Source: UBA2357 sp002344625
Lineage (GTDB): Bacteria; Pseudomonadota; Gammaproteobacteria; Burkholderiales; Rhodocyclaceae
Length of the DNA: 64,000 bases
Reading direction: 5' to 3'
NCBI GenBank assembly: GCA_937995335.1
Contig: CALKIH010000053.1
Coordinates: 204,070-268,069 of the forward strand
Numbering within the stretch: the first letter of the stretch is position 1; the number at the start of each line of letters is the position of its first letter. Below are positions 1 through 9,772 of this stretch, one piece after another. Below the pieces are notes generated by a model. That model had not been told where the DNA came from and ran no database searches. It was given only the letters and a program-made list of their open reading frames with translations. Both the position numbers and the translations under genes were made by a program.

Positions 1-1
1 C

Positions 2-769
2 CCGGGCAACTCCGGGGGGCCGCTGTTCAACCTCGAAGGCGAAGTGATCGGCATCAATTCGCAAATCTACTCGCGCTCCGGCGGCTTCATGGGCATTTCG
101 TTCGCGATCCCGATCGACGTCGCCCTCAACATCAAGAACCAGCTGATCGAATTCGGCCGGGTACAGCGCGGCAAGCTCGGGATCACCATCCAGACGGTCG
201 ACCGGGATCTCGCCCAGACCTTCGGCCTGGCCGAACCGACGGGCGCCCTGGTTGCCCGCGTCGAACCCGACAGCGCCGCCGACAAGGCGGGGCTCAAGGC
301 CGGAGACGTGGTTCTCGGCGTCGATGGCGTCAAGGTCGGAGAATCCGCCGACCTGCCCCGCATCATTGGCGACAAGCGTCCCGACACGGCCGTCAAGCTC
401 GAAATCTGGCGCGACGGCGCAAGACAGATCATCGATGCCCGGCTGGACGAAATGCCTTCGGGCAGCACGGCCTTGGCTTCCGGCCCGGGCCGGGGCGATG
501 CGGCCGACACACTCGGCCTGACCGGCCGCTCGCTGACACCGGACGAAGCCAGCCGGTTCGGCGTGCCGGGCGGCGTGCTGGTCGAAGGCGCGACCGGCCC
601 CGCGGCACAGTTCGGGATTCAGCCCGGCGACCTGATACTCGCGATCAACAATCAACGCATAAGCAACGCGGCGGAGTTCAGAACCCTGGTGGAACGCTCG
701 GGCAAGCGCTTTGCATTGCTGGTCCAGCGCGGCGACTCCCGCATCTTCGTTCCGATCCGGATCGAATGA
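2..769 (+). CDS. DegP/DegQ (Do)-family periplasmic serine protease, 3' part
   Basis: The reading frame is already open at the window edge, so the 5' part (signal peptide and most of the protease domain) is missing. The first visible residues are PGNSGGPLFN, which contain the catalytic-serine motif GNSGG of trypsin-like Do proteases. Two PDZ domains follow: one starts at KLGITIQTV with the GLKAGDVVLGVDG element, and one ends the protein around GIQPGDLILAINN. Two PDZ domains fit DegP, DegQ or MucD, periplasmic quality-control proteases that degrade or chaperone misfolded envelope proteins. The catalytic His and Asp lie outside the window, so activity cannot be confirmed. The gene is followed by a convergent chemoreceptor gene. 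Confidence 0.93.
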   Translation, partial: PGNSGGPLFNLEGEVIGINSQIYSRSGGFMGISFAIPIDVALNIKNQLIEFGRVQRGKLGITIQTVDRDLAQTFGLAEPTGALVARVEPDSAADKAGLKAGDVVLGVDGVKVGESADLPRIIGDKRPDTAVKLEIWRDGARQIIDARLDEMPSGSTALASGPGRGDAADTLGLTGRSLTPDEASRFGVPGGVLVEGATGPAAQFGIQPGDLILAINNQRISNAAEFRTLVERSGKRFALLVQRGDSRIFVPIRIE

Positions 770-819
770 GCCTGCCTGACGGCGGAGCCGTTTCCGGATA
801 TCGCCGCCGGCCCCGGTCT

Positions 820-2442
820 TCAGACCCTGAAGTGTGATACCGCGGTCTGAAGGTCGGCGGCGAGGCGTTGCAGGCGGCGGGCGGCATCGAGCGTCGAGTC
901 GATGGCTTGGTTGTTGTCTTTCGCCATGCGCGCAATCTCGTCGATGCTCATCGTGACCGTATCGCTGGAGCGACGCTGCGCCTCGGTGGCGCTCGCGATC
1001 GCGTCGAGTCCGGCACCGACCTCGACCACCAGGCCATTCGCCGCATCGAGCACCCCGGACACCACGCCCGCCGCCTCACGACTCGTTTCGAGGTGGCTCA
1101 GACCCCGCACGATCGACTGCTGGACCGCCGCCGACTGACGGGTGATCTCCTGGGTGATGGCATCGATCTCGCCAGCCGACCGGGCCGATTTTTCAGCAAG
1201 TTTGCGCACCTCGTCGGCGACCACCGCAAAGCCGCGTCCCTGCTCGCCGGCCCGCGCCGCCTCGATCGCGGCATTCAGCGCCAGCAGATTGGTCTGCTCG
1301 GCGATCTCGCGCACCTCCTGGGTCATGCCGGTGATCGACTGGGTCGACTTCACGAACGCCGACACCAGGTCAGCCATGTTCTGGACGGCCTGCTCGACAT
1401 GTGCGACCTCGCCGATCAGGTGCTGAAGACTCGCCTGGCCCTCATTGGATCGCGCCAGGCTCTCGCGCGATTTTGCCCGCACATGCTCGGTACTCGACGC
1501 GATATGGGTAATGTTGTCGGCCAGGCCCTCGACTGCCGCGGCTGCGCTCGCCGACTGCTCGTTCTGACGGTGCGAGCTCTTCGCGACACTCTCGGCGTTG
1601 TCTACCAGGCCGCCGGCGGAACTGGTGACCGCGCTGGCGGAATTGCCGACCTGGCGCACCAGGTCGGCGATCGTACCGAGCATCTTGTTGAACACCCCGG
1701 CGGTCCTGCCGATCTCGTCGTCACCCTCGGCCGACAGGCGGCGGGTAAGATCGCCGCCGCCCTGGGCGATCTCGGCAAGACTGCCCGACAGGTGCGACAA
1801 CGGGTTGACCACCACGCGGCGAATGAAGAAGTACACGAAGAACAGCAGCGGCAAGGATGCCAGCACCGCGAACACGATGCTCTCGTTGCGCAGGCTGGTG
1901 ACCGCCTGATTGACCTGGTCGAGCGAAACCCGCATCGACACGACGCCCAGCGGCGTTCCCTCCGGCACCTGATGACAGGCGATGCAATCCTTGCCGAGAT
2001 AATTGGTGCTGGCCAGCGACGGGATCACGGCACGCAGATGCTCGCCGTGGGCCGTATCGGACTCGACCCGGATCACCGTCTTGCCCGAGGTCATGACCTC
2101 GTGCTCGAGCGCGTCCGGGGCCACGTTGCCCGCGGAGCCGGGACCGAAAATCTGCGTCACCCCGTCGGCGCGCAGCACCCGCAGTCCGCGCACGACCGAC
2201 AGCTCCTGGATCTGGTCGAGAAACACGTCGCGCTGCGCGACCGTCCCGGTAATCATCATCCCGGTCAGGCCCGCCATGGTCATCTCGTTGATCGTGCGGG
2301 CAAACTCCTCGGCCTGCCTCACCGCATTCTCGCGATTGCTCCTGGTCTCCCAGGCAATCATGCTGCCCCAGGCAATCACCAGCATCAGCCAGATCACGCC
2401 GGTAAGGCGCACCCAGATCGGGGTATCGGACAGACGACGCAT
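820..2442 (-). CDS. Methyl-accepting chemotaxis protein with periplasmic CxxCH haem motif
   Basis: 540-residue transmembrane chemoreceptor. I chose the ATG at 2442 because AGGAGAG lies just upstream; a longer frame from 2472 lacks such a site. TM1 spans about residues 10-30. The periplasmic domain carries CIACH (Cys153, Cys156, His157), a covalent c-type haem attachment motif. TM2 lies near 190-210 and is followed by HAMP (NPLSHLSGSLAEIAQGGGDL) and a cytoplasmic signalling domain with the conserved hairpin tip EQTNLLALNAAIEAARAGEQ. The family passes ligand signals to CheA/CheW. A haem motif in the sensor domain suggests sensing of redox state, O2 or NO, which is an inference. The neighbouring gene encodes cytochrome c'. 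Confidence 0.93.
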   Translation of the reverse strand: MRRLSDTPIWVRLTGVIWLMLVIAWGSMIAWETRSNRENAVRQAEEFARTINEMTMAGLTGMMITGTVAQRDVFLDQIQELSVVRGLRVLRADGVTQIFGPGSAGNVAPDALEHEVMTSGKTVIRVESDTAHGEHLRAVIPSLASTNYLGKDCIACHQVPEGTPLGVVSMRVSLDQVNQAVTSLRNESIVFAVLASLPLLFFVYFFIRRVVVNPLSHLSGSLAEIAQGGGDLTRRLSAEGDDEIGRTAGVFNKMLGTIADLVRQVGNSASAVTSSAGGLVDNAESVAKSSHRQNEQSASAAAAVEGLADNITHIASSTEHVRAKSRESLARSNEGQASLQHLIGEVAHVEQAVQNMADLVSAFVKSTQSITGMTQEVREIAEQTNLLALNAAIEAARAGEQGRGFAVVADEVRKLAEKSARSAGEIDAITQEITRQSAAVQQSIVRGLSHLETSREAAGVVSGVLDAANGLVVEVGAGLDAIASATEAQRRSSDTVTMSIDEIARMAKDNNQAIDSTLDAARRLQRLAADLQTAVSHFRV

Positions 2443-2725
2443 TTTGCTCTCCTGCTGCCGACGCCAAGCCACGCCAGCCGATTGAACGCATTTCTAACAC
2501 TTGCTGACTATTCTACGGCCTCGCGATTACCGGACTTGAGCACGATTTGAGGTGTTTTGCGACAAACAAGGCCGACCGGGCCCTGTAAACCGCGCTTTAG
2601 ACAATGATAATATGATCGTTTATTGATATTTATTGCCGGCAATGGAACGTTTTGCATCGCAGCAAAGTCCACCCCACCCGGCATACGCCACAACTTCGCA
2701 ACATCAACCAACCTGGAGTTCGCAT

Positions 2726-3199
2726 ATGAAGAAGAAACTGACCAGCGCCGCACTCGGCCTTTTCGCGCTGACACTCGCCACCACGGCTTCGGCCCAGTCG
2801 AATGAGGACATGATCAAATACCGCCAGTCCGGCTACGCCTTCATGGCGTGGAACATGGGCAAGATCAAGGCGCAAGTGGTCGATGGCTCGGTACCCTTCG
2901 ATCAGGGCCAGGTGCTCGCGGCGGCAAGCGTCATCGCCGCAACCGCCAACTCGGGCATGGGCGCGCTCTACGGCCCGGGCACCGACAGCGGCAGCGGCTG
3001 GAAGCCGACCCGCCTCAAGAGTGCATTCTTCACCGACGGCGACAAGGTTCGCGACATCGCGGTGAATTTCATGCAACAGGCCAACCAGCTTCAGGAAGTC
3101 GCCGCCACCGGCGACAAGGCTGCGATCGCAGCCCAGTTCGGCGAGGTCGGCAAAGCCTGCAAGGCCTGTCACGACAACTACCGCGGCCCAGAGAAGTAA
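2726..3199 (+). CDS. Cytochrome c'
   Basis: 157 residues. The start is ATG 2726, preceded by GGAG about 8 nt upstream; the open frame begins earlier, but only this start gives an N-terminal signal peptide (MKKKLTSAALG, cleavage near ATTASA-QS). The mature part is about 133 residues, the usual size of the class II four-helix cytochromes c'. The haem motif CKACH lies near the C-terminus (KACKACHDNYRGPEK), the diagnostic position for this class. Cytochromes c' are periplasmic, bind NO at a five-coordinate haem and protect denitrifiers from nitrosative stress. A perfect 12-bp hairpin separates it from the convergent cytochrome b561 gene, a membrane partner often encoded next to it. Confidence 0.93.
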   Translation: MKKKLTSAALGLFALTLATTASAQSNEDMIKYRQSGYAFMAWNMGKIKAQVVDGSVPFDQGQVLAAASVIAATANSGMGALYGPGTDSGSGWKPTRLKSAFFTDGDKVRDIAVNFMQQANQLQEVAATGDKAAIAAQFGEVGKACKACHDNYRGPEK

Positions 3200-3210
3200 G
3201 TCGCGCCCCC

Positions 3211-3240
3211 AGAGTGCGCGCCGGCCACGGCGCGCACTCT
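3211..3240. terminator. Hairpin between convergent genes
   Basis: Perfect 12-bp inverted repeat (AGAGTGCGCGCC / GGCGCGCACTCT) with a 6-nt loop between the stop codons of the cytochrome c' and cytochrome b561 genes. It has no clear T-run on either side, so a bidirectional terminator is likely but not certain. Confidence 0.6.
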
Positions 3241-3242
3241 GA

Positions 3243-3932
3243 TCACCACCCGAGCGCCGGCGGGGGAGGCGGTGGCGGCGGAACGAGCGCGCCGCTCGTC
3301 GCCCACAGCGCCGCGCCCGCAATCACGACCGCCGCCGCGAAAGCGATCAGACCGCCTCCCCGGGCGGATTCGAGCGCGGGATCGGTCACCGCCTTGCGGC
3401 CCACCACCATCGGTTTGACCAGGTTGTCGCCGCGGACATGGGCGTAATAGAGCACCGCCGCCACATGCAGCCCCACCAGGCCATAGATGAACCATTCGGC
3501 CTGGCGATGCCAGTCGCTCAGCAGATTGCTGGCATCGGTGGATACCAGCGCCGCCAGCGGACCACGAAACGCGATGTCGTCGTTTGCGAACAGCCCGGTC
3601 GTGGCCTGGAACCCGGTGAGCGCGAGCAGCGCCAGCACCGACAGGGCACCCAGCGGGTTATGACCGATACCGCGCCAGCGGCCCTGCAGATAGGCGCGTA
3701 TCGCGCCCGGACCACGCACGAAGTGGGTGAATCGCGCCGTGGTCGAGCCCACCACGCCCCACACCAGGCGAAACACGATCAGGCCAAAGATCAGATGCCC
3801 CAGGCGCCCGTGCCATTCCATTGCGTTGCCGCCGACCTTGGCCGCCACGATCGCGGCCACCATCAACACGAACAACAGCCAGTGAAACAGCCGCGTGGGC
3901 AGGTCCCACACCCGAATCGTCCTTTCACTCAT
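3243..3932 (-). CDS. Cytochrome b561-family membrane protein
   Basis: 229 residues with the N-terminal signature VWDLPTRLFHWLLF typical of the b-type cytochrome b561/Ni-Fe-hydrogenase cytochrome subunit family. About four hydrophobic helices are visible (residues 12-32, 45-65, 95-115, 145-170), with histidines in HW, EWHGRLGH and LHVAAVLYY as candidate haem ligands. A fifth hydrophobic stretch lies near the end. The C-terminus has a run of eight prolines, a known ribosome-stalling context relieved by EF-P, which is encoded near 43 kb. AGGAGAG lies upstream of the ATG. The protein probably passes quinol electrons to a periplasmic acceptor such as the convergently encoded cytochrome c'; the pairing is an inference. 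Confidence 0.88.
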   Translation of the reverse strand: MSERTIRVWDLPTRLFHWLLFVLMVAAIVAAKVGGNAMEWHGRLGHLIFGLIVFRLVWGVVGSTTARFTHFVRGPGAIRAYLQGRWRGIGHNPLGALSVLALLALTGFQATTGLFANDDIAFRGPLAALVSTDASNLLSDWHRQAEWFIYGLVGLHVAAVLYYAHVRGDNLVKPMVVGRKAVTDPALESARGGGLIAFAAAVVIAGAALWATSGALVPPPPPPPPALGW

Positions 3933-4022
3933 TACCCGCTCTCCTATCCAGTTTCCACGGATCCGGGCTTCCGTGCCCGACCCGGAATCGATACATGCCG
4001 CCCCGCCCCGCGACCTGGCGCC

Positions 4023-7000
4023 TCAACCCGCCCGTAGCAGCACCGCGCGCCGGTCGGCAAGAAATGCCGCCAGAATTCTGAGCGTATGCGAGCGCCCATG
4101 CCCCGCCTGGGCCCCGATCGGCCCCTCCGCGACCACCTCGCCACCGTTCTCGCCCCCTTCCGGCCCGAGGTCGATCAACCAGTCCGCCTCGGCGATGACA
4201 TCGAGATCATGCTCGATCACCAGCACGGTGTGTCCCGCATCGACCAGGCGATGCAGCACATGGATCAGTTTTTCGACATCGGCCATGTGCAAGCCGACCG
4301 TGGGCTCGTCGAGCACATACAGCGTATGCCGGTCTGGTGGCAGCGGCATCGCGCCGGCCGCGACCGCGTCACCCGGGCGCGAGCGCACCTTTGCCAACTC
4401 GGTCACCAGCTTGATCCGCTGGGCCTCGCCACCCGACAGGGTCGGGCTGGGTTGCCCCAGGGTGAGATAGCCCAGTCCGACATCCTGAAGCAGCTTCAGC
4501 GGATGACTGATCGCCGGATGGGCGGCGAAGAATTCGACCGCATCGTCGACCGGCAGCGCCAGCACATCGGCGACGGATTTGCCCCGCCATTCGACGGCCA
4601 GCGTCTCGACATTGAAACGACCGCCCCCGCAGGCCTCGCATGGGAGTTTCACGTCGGGCAGAAAGTTCATTTCGACCGTGATCCGGCCTTGGCCCTCGCA
4701 CACCGGACAACGCCCGGCCCCGGTGTTGAACGAGAAGCGCGACGCATTCCAGCCGCGCGTGCGGGCATCGAACGTGTCGGCGAACAGCTTGCGAATCGCA
4801 TCCCAGAAACCCACATAGGTCGCCGGGCACGAGCGCGGCGTCTTGCCGATCGGGGTCTGGTCGACTTCGAGCACCCGGCCCACCGCCGCCCAGCCCTCGA
4901 GCGCGGCGCACCCCGTCAAACTGGGCGACGGCGCGCCATGCGCGGCGAGCTGCGCGCGCAGGTTGGCCAGCAGCACGTCACGCGCCAGCGTCGATTTGCC
5001 CGACCCCGACACGCCGGTCACCACGGTGAGCCGCGCCAGCGGCACGCGCGCGCTGACCGCCTTGAGGTTGTGCAGGCTGGCACCGCGCACGACGATGGCG
5101 GGGTGCGCATCGTCGACCGCGCGCACCGGACCGAGCGGATGCTGGAGCGGCGCGCGCAGGCATTGCCCGGTCGCCGAGCCGGGCGCCGCGATCAGATCCG
5201 CCAGCCGCCCCTCGGCCATCACCTCGCCCCCTCGCACACCGGCGCCGGGGCCGAGATCGATGACATGGTCGGCGCGCCGGATGGTGTCCTCATCGTGCTC
5301 GACCACCAGCAGCGTGTTGCCGCGGTCGCGCAAGGCCTCGAGCGTGTCGAGCAGCAACTGGTTGTCGCGCGGATGCAGGCCGATGGTCGGCTCGTCGAGG
5401 ATGTAGCACACGCCGCGCAGGTTCGACCCCAGTTGCGCCGCCAGGCGAATGCGCTGCGCCTCGCCGCCGGACAGCGTGGGTGCCCCCCGGTCCAGCGCAA
5501 GATACCCCAGGCCGACCTTGTGGAGAAAATCGAGCCGGCCGCGGATCTCGCTCACCAGGTCGCGGCCGATCTCGAGCTCGCGCCCCACGAGCGCGAGACC
5601 GGCGAAGAACGCGATCCCGCGCTCGACCGACAACGCCGACAAACGGTCGATGCCCAGCCCGCGAAAACGCACCGCGCGCGCGACCGGGTTGAGGCGTGCG
5701 CCGTCGCAGCTCGGGCAGATTTCGCCATCCGCGTCGGCCAGGCCTTCCGCATCGCCCAGATCGAGCGCATCCGGGTCTTCGACCCGTCCGCCGATCTTCA
5801 CGCCGGTGCCATAGCAGCTCGGGCACCAGCCATGCTTGGCGTTGTACGAAAACAGGCGCGGATCGGGCTCGGGAAAACTGGTGCCGCAGCTCGGGCAGGC
5901 GCGCTTGGTCGAGAACGTCAGCGCCTGCGCCCCGACTTCGCCCAGCGCCAGCACCCTGACCACGCCCTTGCCATGTTCGAGCGCGTCGTGCAGATGCGCA
6001 CGCAGGCTGGCCTCGGTGGCCGCCGCCGGCACCAGCATGCCCACCGGCAGCTCGATGTTGTGCTCCTTGTAGCGATCCAGGCGCGGCCACTTGCGGGTCG
6101 GCAGATAGTCGCCATCGACGCGCAGCTGCTCGAACCCCTTGTTGCGCGCCCACTTGGCCAGGTCGGTGTACAGGCCTTTGCGCGCCACCACCAGCGGCGC
6201 CAGGATCTCGATCGAGCGGCCGGCATAGTCGCGCATGATCTGGGCGCTGATCGCGTCGAAGCTCTGCGGCACCACCGCGACATCGCAGCCGGGGCAATAC
6301 TGGGTGCCGAGCTTGACATACAGCAGGCGCAGAAAGGGCTGGATCTCGGTCAGGGTGCCGACCGTGCTCTTGCGCCCGCCACGACTCACACGCTGCTCGA
6401 TCGCGACCGTCGGCGGAATGCCGAACAGCGCGTCGACGTCCGGCCGGCTGGCGGGCTGGGCGAACTGGCGCGCATAGGCATTGAGCGATTCGAGGTAGCG
6501 CCGCTGCCCTTCGCCGAACACGATGTCGAACGCCAGCGTCGACTTGCCCGAACCGGACAGGCCGGTGATCACGGTGAACGTGTCGCGTGGAATGCTCAGG
6601 CTGACGTTCTTGAGGTTGTGCTCGCGCGCATGCCGGATCTCGATCAGCGGCGGCGGCACGGCCCGATAGGTCGCCGCAACCTCGGCGACCCCGGGGCCGG
6701 ACGCGCACCCAGTCGCGGCCTCGCCCGCCGCCTGCAAGGCTTCGACATACGCACGCAACGCCCGCCCGGTGTGGGAGCGGTCGCAAGCCATGACGGTCTC
6801 GGGCGGACCGGCCACCACCAGCTCGCCGCCTGCTTCACCACCCTCGGGCCCCAGGTCGATCAGCCAGTCCGCCGCCAGCAGCATATCGAGGTTGTGTTCG
6901 ATCACCACCAGCGCATGGCCCGCGTCGAGCAGTTTCTCGAACGCGCGCAGCAACTGCGCGACATCCGAGAAGTGCAGCCCGGTGGTCGGCTCGTCGAACA

Positions 7001-9581
7001 GGAACAACAGCCGCTCGGGCACACCCGGCGCCACCCCGGCCCGCGGTTTCTTGCCCGCCAGCCGGCTGGCCTCGGCAAGATGGCCGGCCAGTTTCAGGCG
7101 CTGCGCTTCCCCGCCCGACAGGGTCGGCACCGGCTGGCCCAGGCGCAGGTATTCCAGCCCGACGTCGGCGAGCGGCGCAAGCGCCGCCTGCACCGCCTTC
7201 TGGTCGGCAAAGAACGCCAAGGCTTCGGAAACGGTCATCGCGAGGACGTCGGCCACCGATTTGCCGCGCCAGTCGAGCGCCAGCACTTCCGGCCGATAGC
7301 GCTTGCCGTCACAGTCCGGACAGCGCAGGTACACGTCGGACAGGAACTGCATCTCGACATGCTCGAAGCCCGAACCGGTGCAGGTGGGACAACGTCCGGT
7401 GCCGGAATTGAAGCTGAAGGTGCCGGGCGTATAGCCAAGACTCTTGGCATCCGGCAGGTTGGCGAACAGTTTGCGGATCGCGTCCCAGGCGCCCACATGG
7501 CTCACCGGCATCGAGCGCGCGCTCTTGCCGATCGGCGACTGGTCGACCATCACCACGCCGGCGAGGTGTTCGAGGCCCGCGAGTCCGCCATGGCTGCCGG
7601 GCGCCAGTTCGACCTGGCCCGGCTGGCCGAACTGGCGCGCGAGCGCCGGGTACAGCACGTCCTGGATGAGCGTCGACTTGCCCGAACCCGAGACCCCGGA
7701 TACGCACACCAGCTGCTGCAACGGAAAGCGCAAGTCGATACCGCGCAGGTTGTGCAGCCGCGCGCCGGCGAGCGCCAGCACCGGCGCGGCGGCGTCGACC
7801 GGGCGCGGCCGGCGGCCGGCATCCACGCGCTTGCGCCCGGCAAGATAGGCGCCGGTGATGGACTCGGGATTGGCGGCGATCACCGCCGGGGGAGCGAACG
7901 CCACGATCTCGCCGCCGCGTTCGCCCGGGCCCGGGCCGATGTCGAGCAAGCGGTCGGCGGCGAGCATCATCTGGGGATCGTGCTCGACCACCACCAGGGT
8001 GTTGCCCGCGTCGCGCAGCCGCGTCATCACCCCGAGGATGCGGTCGATGTCGCGCGGATGCAGACCGATCGAGGGCTCGTCGAGCACGAACAGCGTATTC
8101 ACCAGCGAGGTGCCGAGCGCGGTGGTGAGATTGATCCGCTGAACCTCGCCGCCGGACAGGGTCCGCGACTGGCGATCCAGGGTCAGGTAGGCGAGGCCGA
8201 CATCGCCGAGATAGTCGAGGCGGCTGCGAATCTCGGCCATCAGCAGCGCGGTGGCTTCATCCAGCTGCCCGGGCAACGCCAGTTCGGCGACGAAGCGCCG
8301 CACCCGGCTGATCGGCAGAGCCATCAGTTGATGCACGGCGAGTGCCTCGCCGCCGCTGCCCAGGCGCCACAACAGGGCTTCGGGCTTGAGGCGCGCGCCG
8401 TGGCAGGCCGGGCATTCGGTATAGCTGCGGTAGCGCGACAGCAGCACCCGGATGTGCATCTTGTAGGCCTTGCTCTCCAGCCAGTCGAAGAAATGGCGCA
8501 CGCCGTACCAGTAACGCGGCCATGAACTGTCCCAGTTCTTCCACTTGGCATCGCCCTCGAGCACCCATTGGCGGTGCTCGGGCGGCAGGTCGCGAAAGGG
8601 CACATCCATCGCCACGCCGGCCTTCTTCGCCATCTTGGCCATGTCGTCCTGGCATTCACGAAAGCTCGCGGTCTGCCACGGTTTCACCGCGCCTTCGGCC
8701 AGGGTCTTCGACTCGTCCGGAATCACCAAGCCGAAATCGACCCCGATCACCCGCCCGAAGCCCCGGCAGGTTTCGCACGCGCCGATGGCCGAATTGAACG
8801 AGAACAGGCCCGGCGTGGGGTCGTTGTAGTGGATATCGCAATCCGGGCAATGCAGGTCGCGCGAATAACGCCATACCTGCTCGGCGCCGTCACCGAGCGC
8901 CCGCACCGCCATCCGGCCCTTGCCGTTGTGCAACGCGGTCTCGATCGCCTCGGCGATCCGGGCGGGCTCGGCGCCACTGCGCCGGAAGCGGTCCTGCACC
9001 ACCTGCAACACATCGCCAGCAAGCGTGGATTCGCGCGCGTGCACGCGGGTATAGCCTTGCTGGTTCAGCAACGCGGCGATCTCGTCGTCGCTGAAACCCG
9101 CCGGCACCGGCACCGGAAAGGTCACGACCAGGCGCGGATCGTCGGCCGCGCTGCGCTCGGCCAGGCTGACGGCGATGCTTTGCGGGTCGTCGCGCCGCAC
9201 CGGCTTGCCGCAGCCGCGACAGCACAAGTGTGCCGCCCGCGCGTACAGCAGCTTGAAGTGGTCGGCCAGTTCGGTCATCGTGCCGACGGTCGAGCGCGAG
9301 GTGCGGACCGGGTTGGTCTGGTCGATCGCGATCGCGGGCGGCACGCCCTCGATGCGGTCGACTTGCGGACGGTCCATGCGGTCGAGAAACTGGCGCGCAT
9401 AGGGCGAAAAGGTCTCGACATAGCGACGCTGACCTTCGGCATAGAGCGTGTCGAACACCAGCGACGACTTTCCCGACCCCGAGACGCCGGTCACCACCGT
9501 CAGTTGATTGAGCGGGATATCGAGCGACAGATTCTTGAGATTGTTCTGGCGGGCGCCGGTGATGCGGATCGAGTCGGACAT
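4023..9581 (-). CDS. uvrA: Double-length UvrA (two tandem UvrA modules)
   Basis: 1852 residues, about twice the roughly 940 of normal UvrA. There are four Walker A motifs: GVSGSGKSS near residue 35, GVSGSGKST near 630, GLSGSGKST near 1010 and GVSGSGKST near 1525. There are four ABC signatures (three LSGGEAQR and one LSGGEVQR) and paired CxxC zinc modules in each half. Half 1 (about 1-960) has the UvrB-binding-like region and a full DNA-binding insertion of about 105 residues between its zinc cysteines. In half 2 (from about 985) the matching interval is only about 30 residues, so the insertion domain is trimmed. UvrA finds bulky DNA lesions and loads UvrB. I prefer ATG 9581 (MSDSIRITG) over TTG 9593. 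A canonical uvrA may exist elsewhere. Confidence 0.95.
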   Translation of the reverse strand: MSDSIRITGARQNNLKNLSLDIPLNQLTVVTGVSGSGKSSLVFDTLYAEGQRRYVETFSPYARQFLDRMDRPQVDRIEGVPPAIAIDQTNPVRTSRSTVGTMTELADHFKLLYARAAHLCCRGCGKPVRRDDPQSIAVSLAERSAADDPRLVVTFPVPVPAGFSDDEIAALLNQQGYTRVHARESTLAGDVLQVVQDRFRRSGAEPARIAEAIETALHNGKGRMAVRALGDGAEQVWRYSRDLHCPDCDIHYNDPTPGLFSFNSAIGACETCRGFGRVIGVDFGLVIPDESKTLAEGAVKPWQTASFRECQDDMAKMAKKAGVAMDVPFRDLPPEHRQWVLEGDAKWKNWDSSWPRYWYGVRHFFDWLESKAYKMHIRVLLSRYRSYTECPACHGARLKPEALLWRLGSGGEALAVHQLMALPISRVRRFVAELALPGQLDEATALLMAEIRSRLDYLGDVGLAYLTLDRQSRTLSGGEVQRINLTTALGTSLVNTLFVLDEPSIGLHPRDIDRILGVMTRLRDAGNTLVVVEHDPQMMLAADRLLDIGPGPGERGGEIVAFAPPAVIAANPESITGAYLAGRKRVDAGRRPRPVDAAAPVLALAGARLHNLRGIDLRFPLQQLVCVSGVSGSGKSTLIQDVLYPALARQFGQPGQVELAPGSHGGLAGLEHLAGVVMVDQSPIGKSARSMPVSHVGAWDAIRKLFANLPDAKSLGYTPGTFSFNSGTGRCPTCTGSGFEHVEMQFLSDVYLRCPDCDGKRYRPEVLALDWRGKSVADVLAMTVSEALAFFADQKAVQAALAPLADVGLEYLRLGQPVPTLSGGEAQRLKLAGHLAEASRLAGKKPRAGVAPGVPERLLFLFDEPTTGLHFSDVAQLLRAFEKLLDAGHALVVIEHNLDMLLAADWLIDLGPEGGEAGGELVVAGPPETVMACDRSHTGRALRAYVEALQAAGEAATGCASGPGVAEVAATYRAVPPPLIEIRHAREHNLKNVSLSIPRDTFTVITGLSGSGKSTLAFDIVFGEGQRRYLESLNAYARQFAQPASRPDVDALFGIPPTVAIEQRVSRGGRKSTVGTLTEIQPFLRLLYVKLGTQYCPGCDVAVVPQSFDAISAQIMRDYAGRSIEILAPLVVARKGLYTDLAKWARNKGFEQLRVDGDYLPTRKWPRLDRYKEHNIELPVGMLVPAAATEASLRAHLHDALEHGKGVVRVLALGEVGAQALTFSTKRACPSCGTSFPEPDPRLFSYNAKHGWCPSCYGTGVKIGGRVEDPDALDLGDAEGLADADGEICPSCDGARLNPVARAVRFRGLGIDRLSALSVERGIAFFAGLALVGRELEIGRDLVSEIRGRLDFLHKVGLGYLALDRGAPTLSGGEAQRIRLAAQLGSNLRGVCYILDEPTIGLHPRDNQLLLDTLEALRDRGNTLLVVEHDEDTIRRADHVIDLGPGAGVRGGEVMAEGRLADLIAAPGSATGQCLRAPLQHPLGPVRAVDDAHPAIVVRGASLHNLKAVSARVPLARLTVVTGVSGSGKSTLARDVLLANLRAQLAAHGAPSPSLTGCAALEGWAAVGRVLEVDQTPIGKTPRSCPATYVGFWDAIRKLFADTFDARTRGWNASRFSFNTGAGRCPVCEGQGRITVEMNFLPDVKLPCEACGGGRFNVETLAVEWRGKSVADVLALPVDDAVEFFAAHPAISHPLKLLQDVGLGYLTLGQPSPTLSGGEAQRIKLVTELAKVRSRPGDAVAAGAMPLPPDRHTLYVLDEPTVGLHMADVEKLIHVLHRLVDAGHTVLVIEHDLDVIAEADWLIDLGPEGGENGGEVVAEGPIGAQAGHGRSHTLRILAAFLADRRAVLLRAG

Positions 9582-9772
9582 GGGGCCTGGCAAACAGTGT
9601 GGGAACCGACTCGGATTCTAGCTGGGCCACGGGCGTTCCACCCGGGGTGTTTCACCACCGCCGACCGCGGGCTGCAGGGTGCCCGCCCATTCGTGTAACA
9701 GGATATCGGGTAGAGTGGCGGCCCGAAGCGCGTGACCGCGCGTCGGCATCCCAACTTTCCGTGCGCTCACTC

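Noticed and set aside
868..2550. 560-codon plus-strand frame over the haem-motif chemoreceptor
   Set aside because: Antisense shadow; composition is atypical and the minus-strand chemoreceptor has complete domains and a ribosome-binding site.
4086..8525. 1479-codon open frame on the plus strand
   Set aside because: It is wholly antisense to the double UvrA gene. High G+C makes antisense frames stay open; the product is low-complexity (Arg, His, Gln) with no family features.
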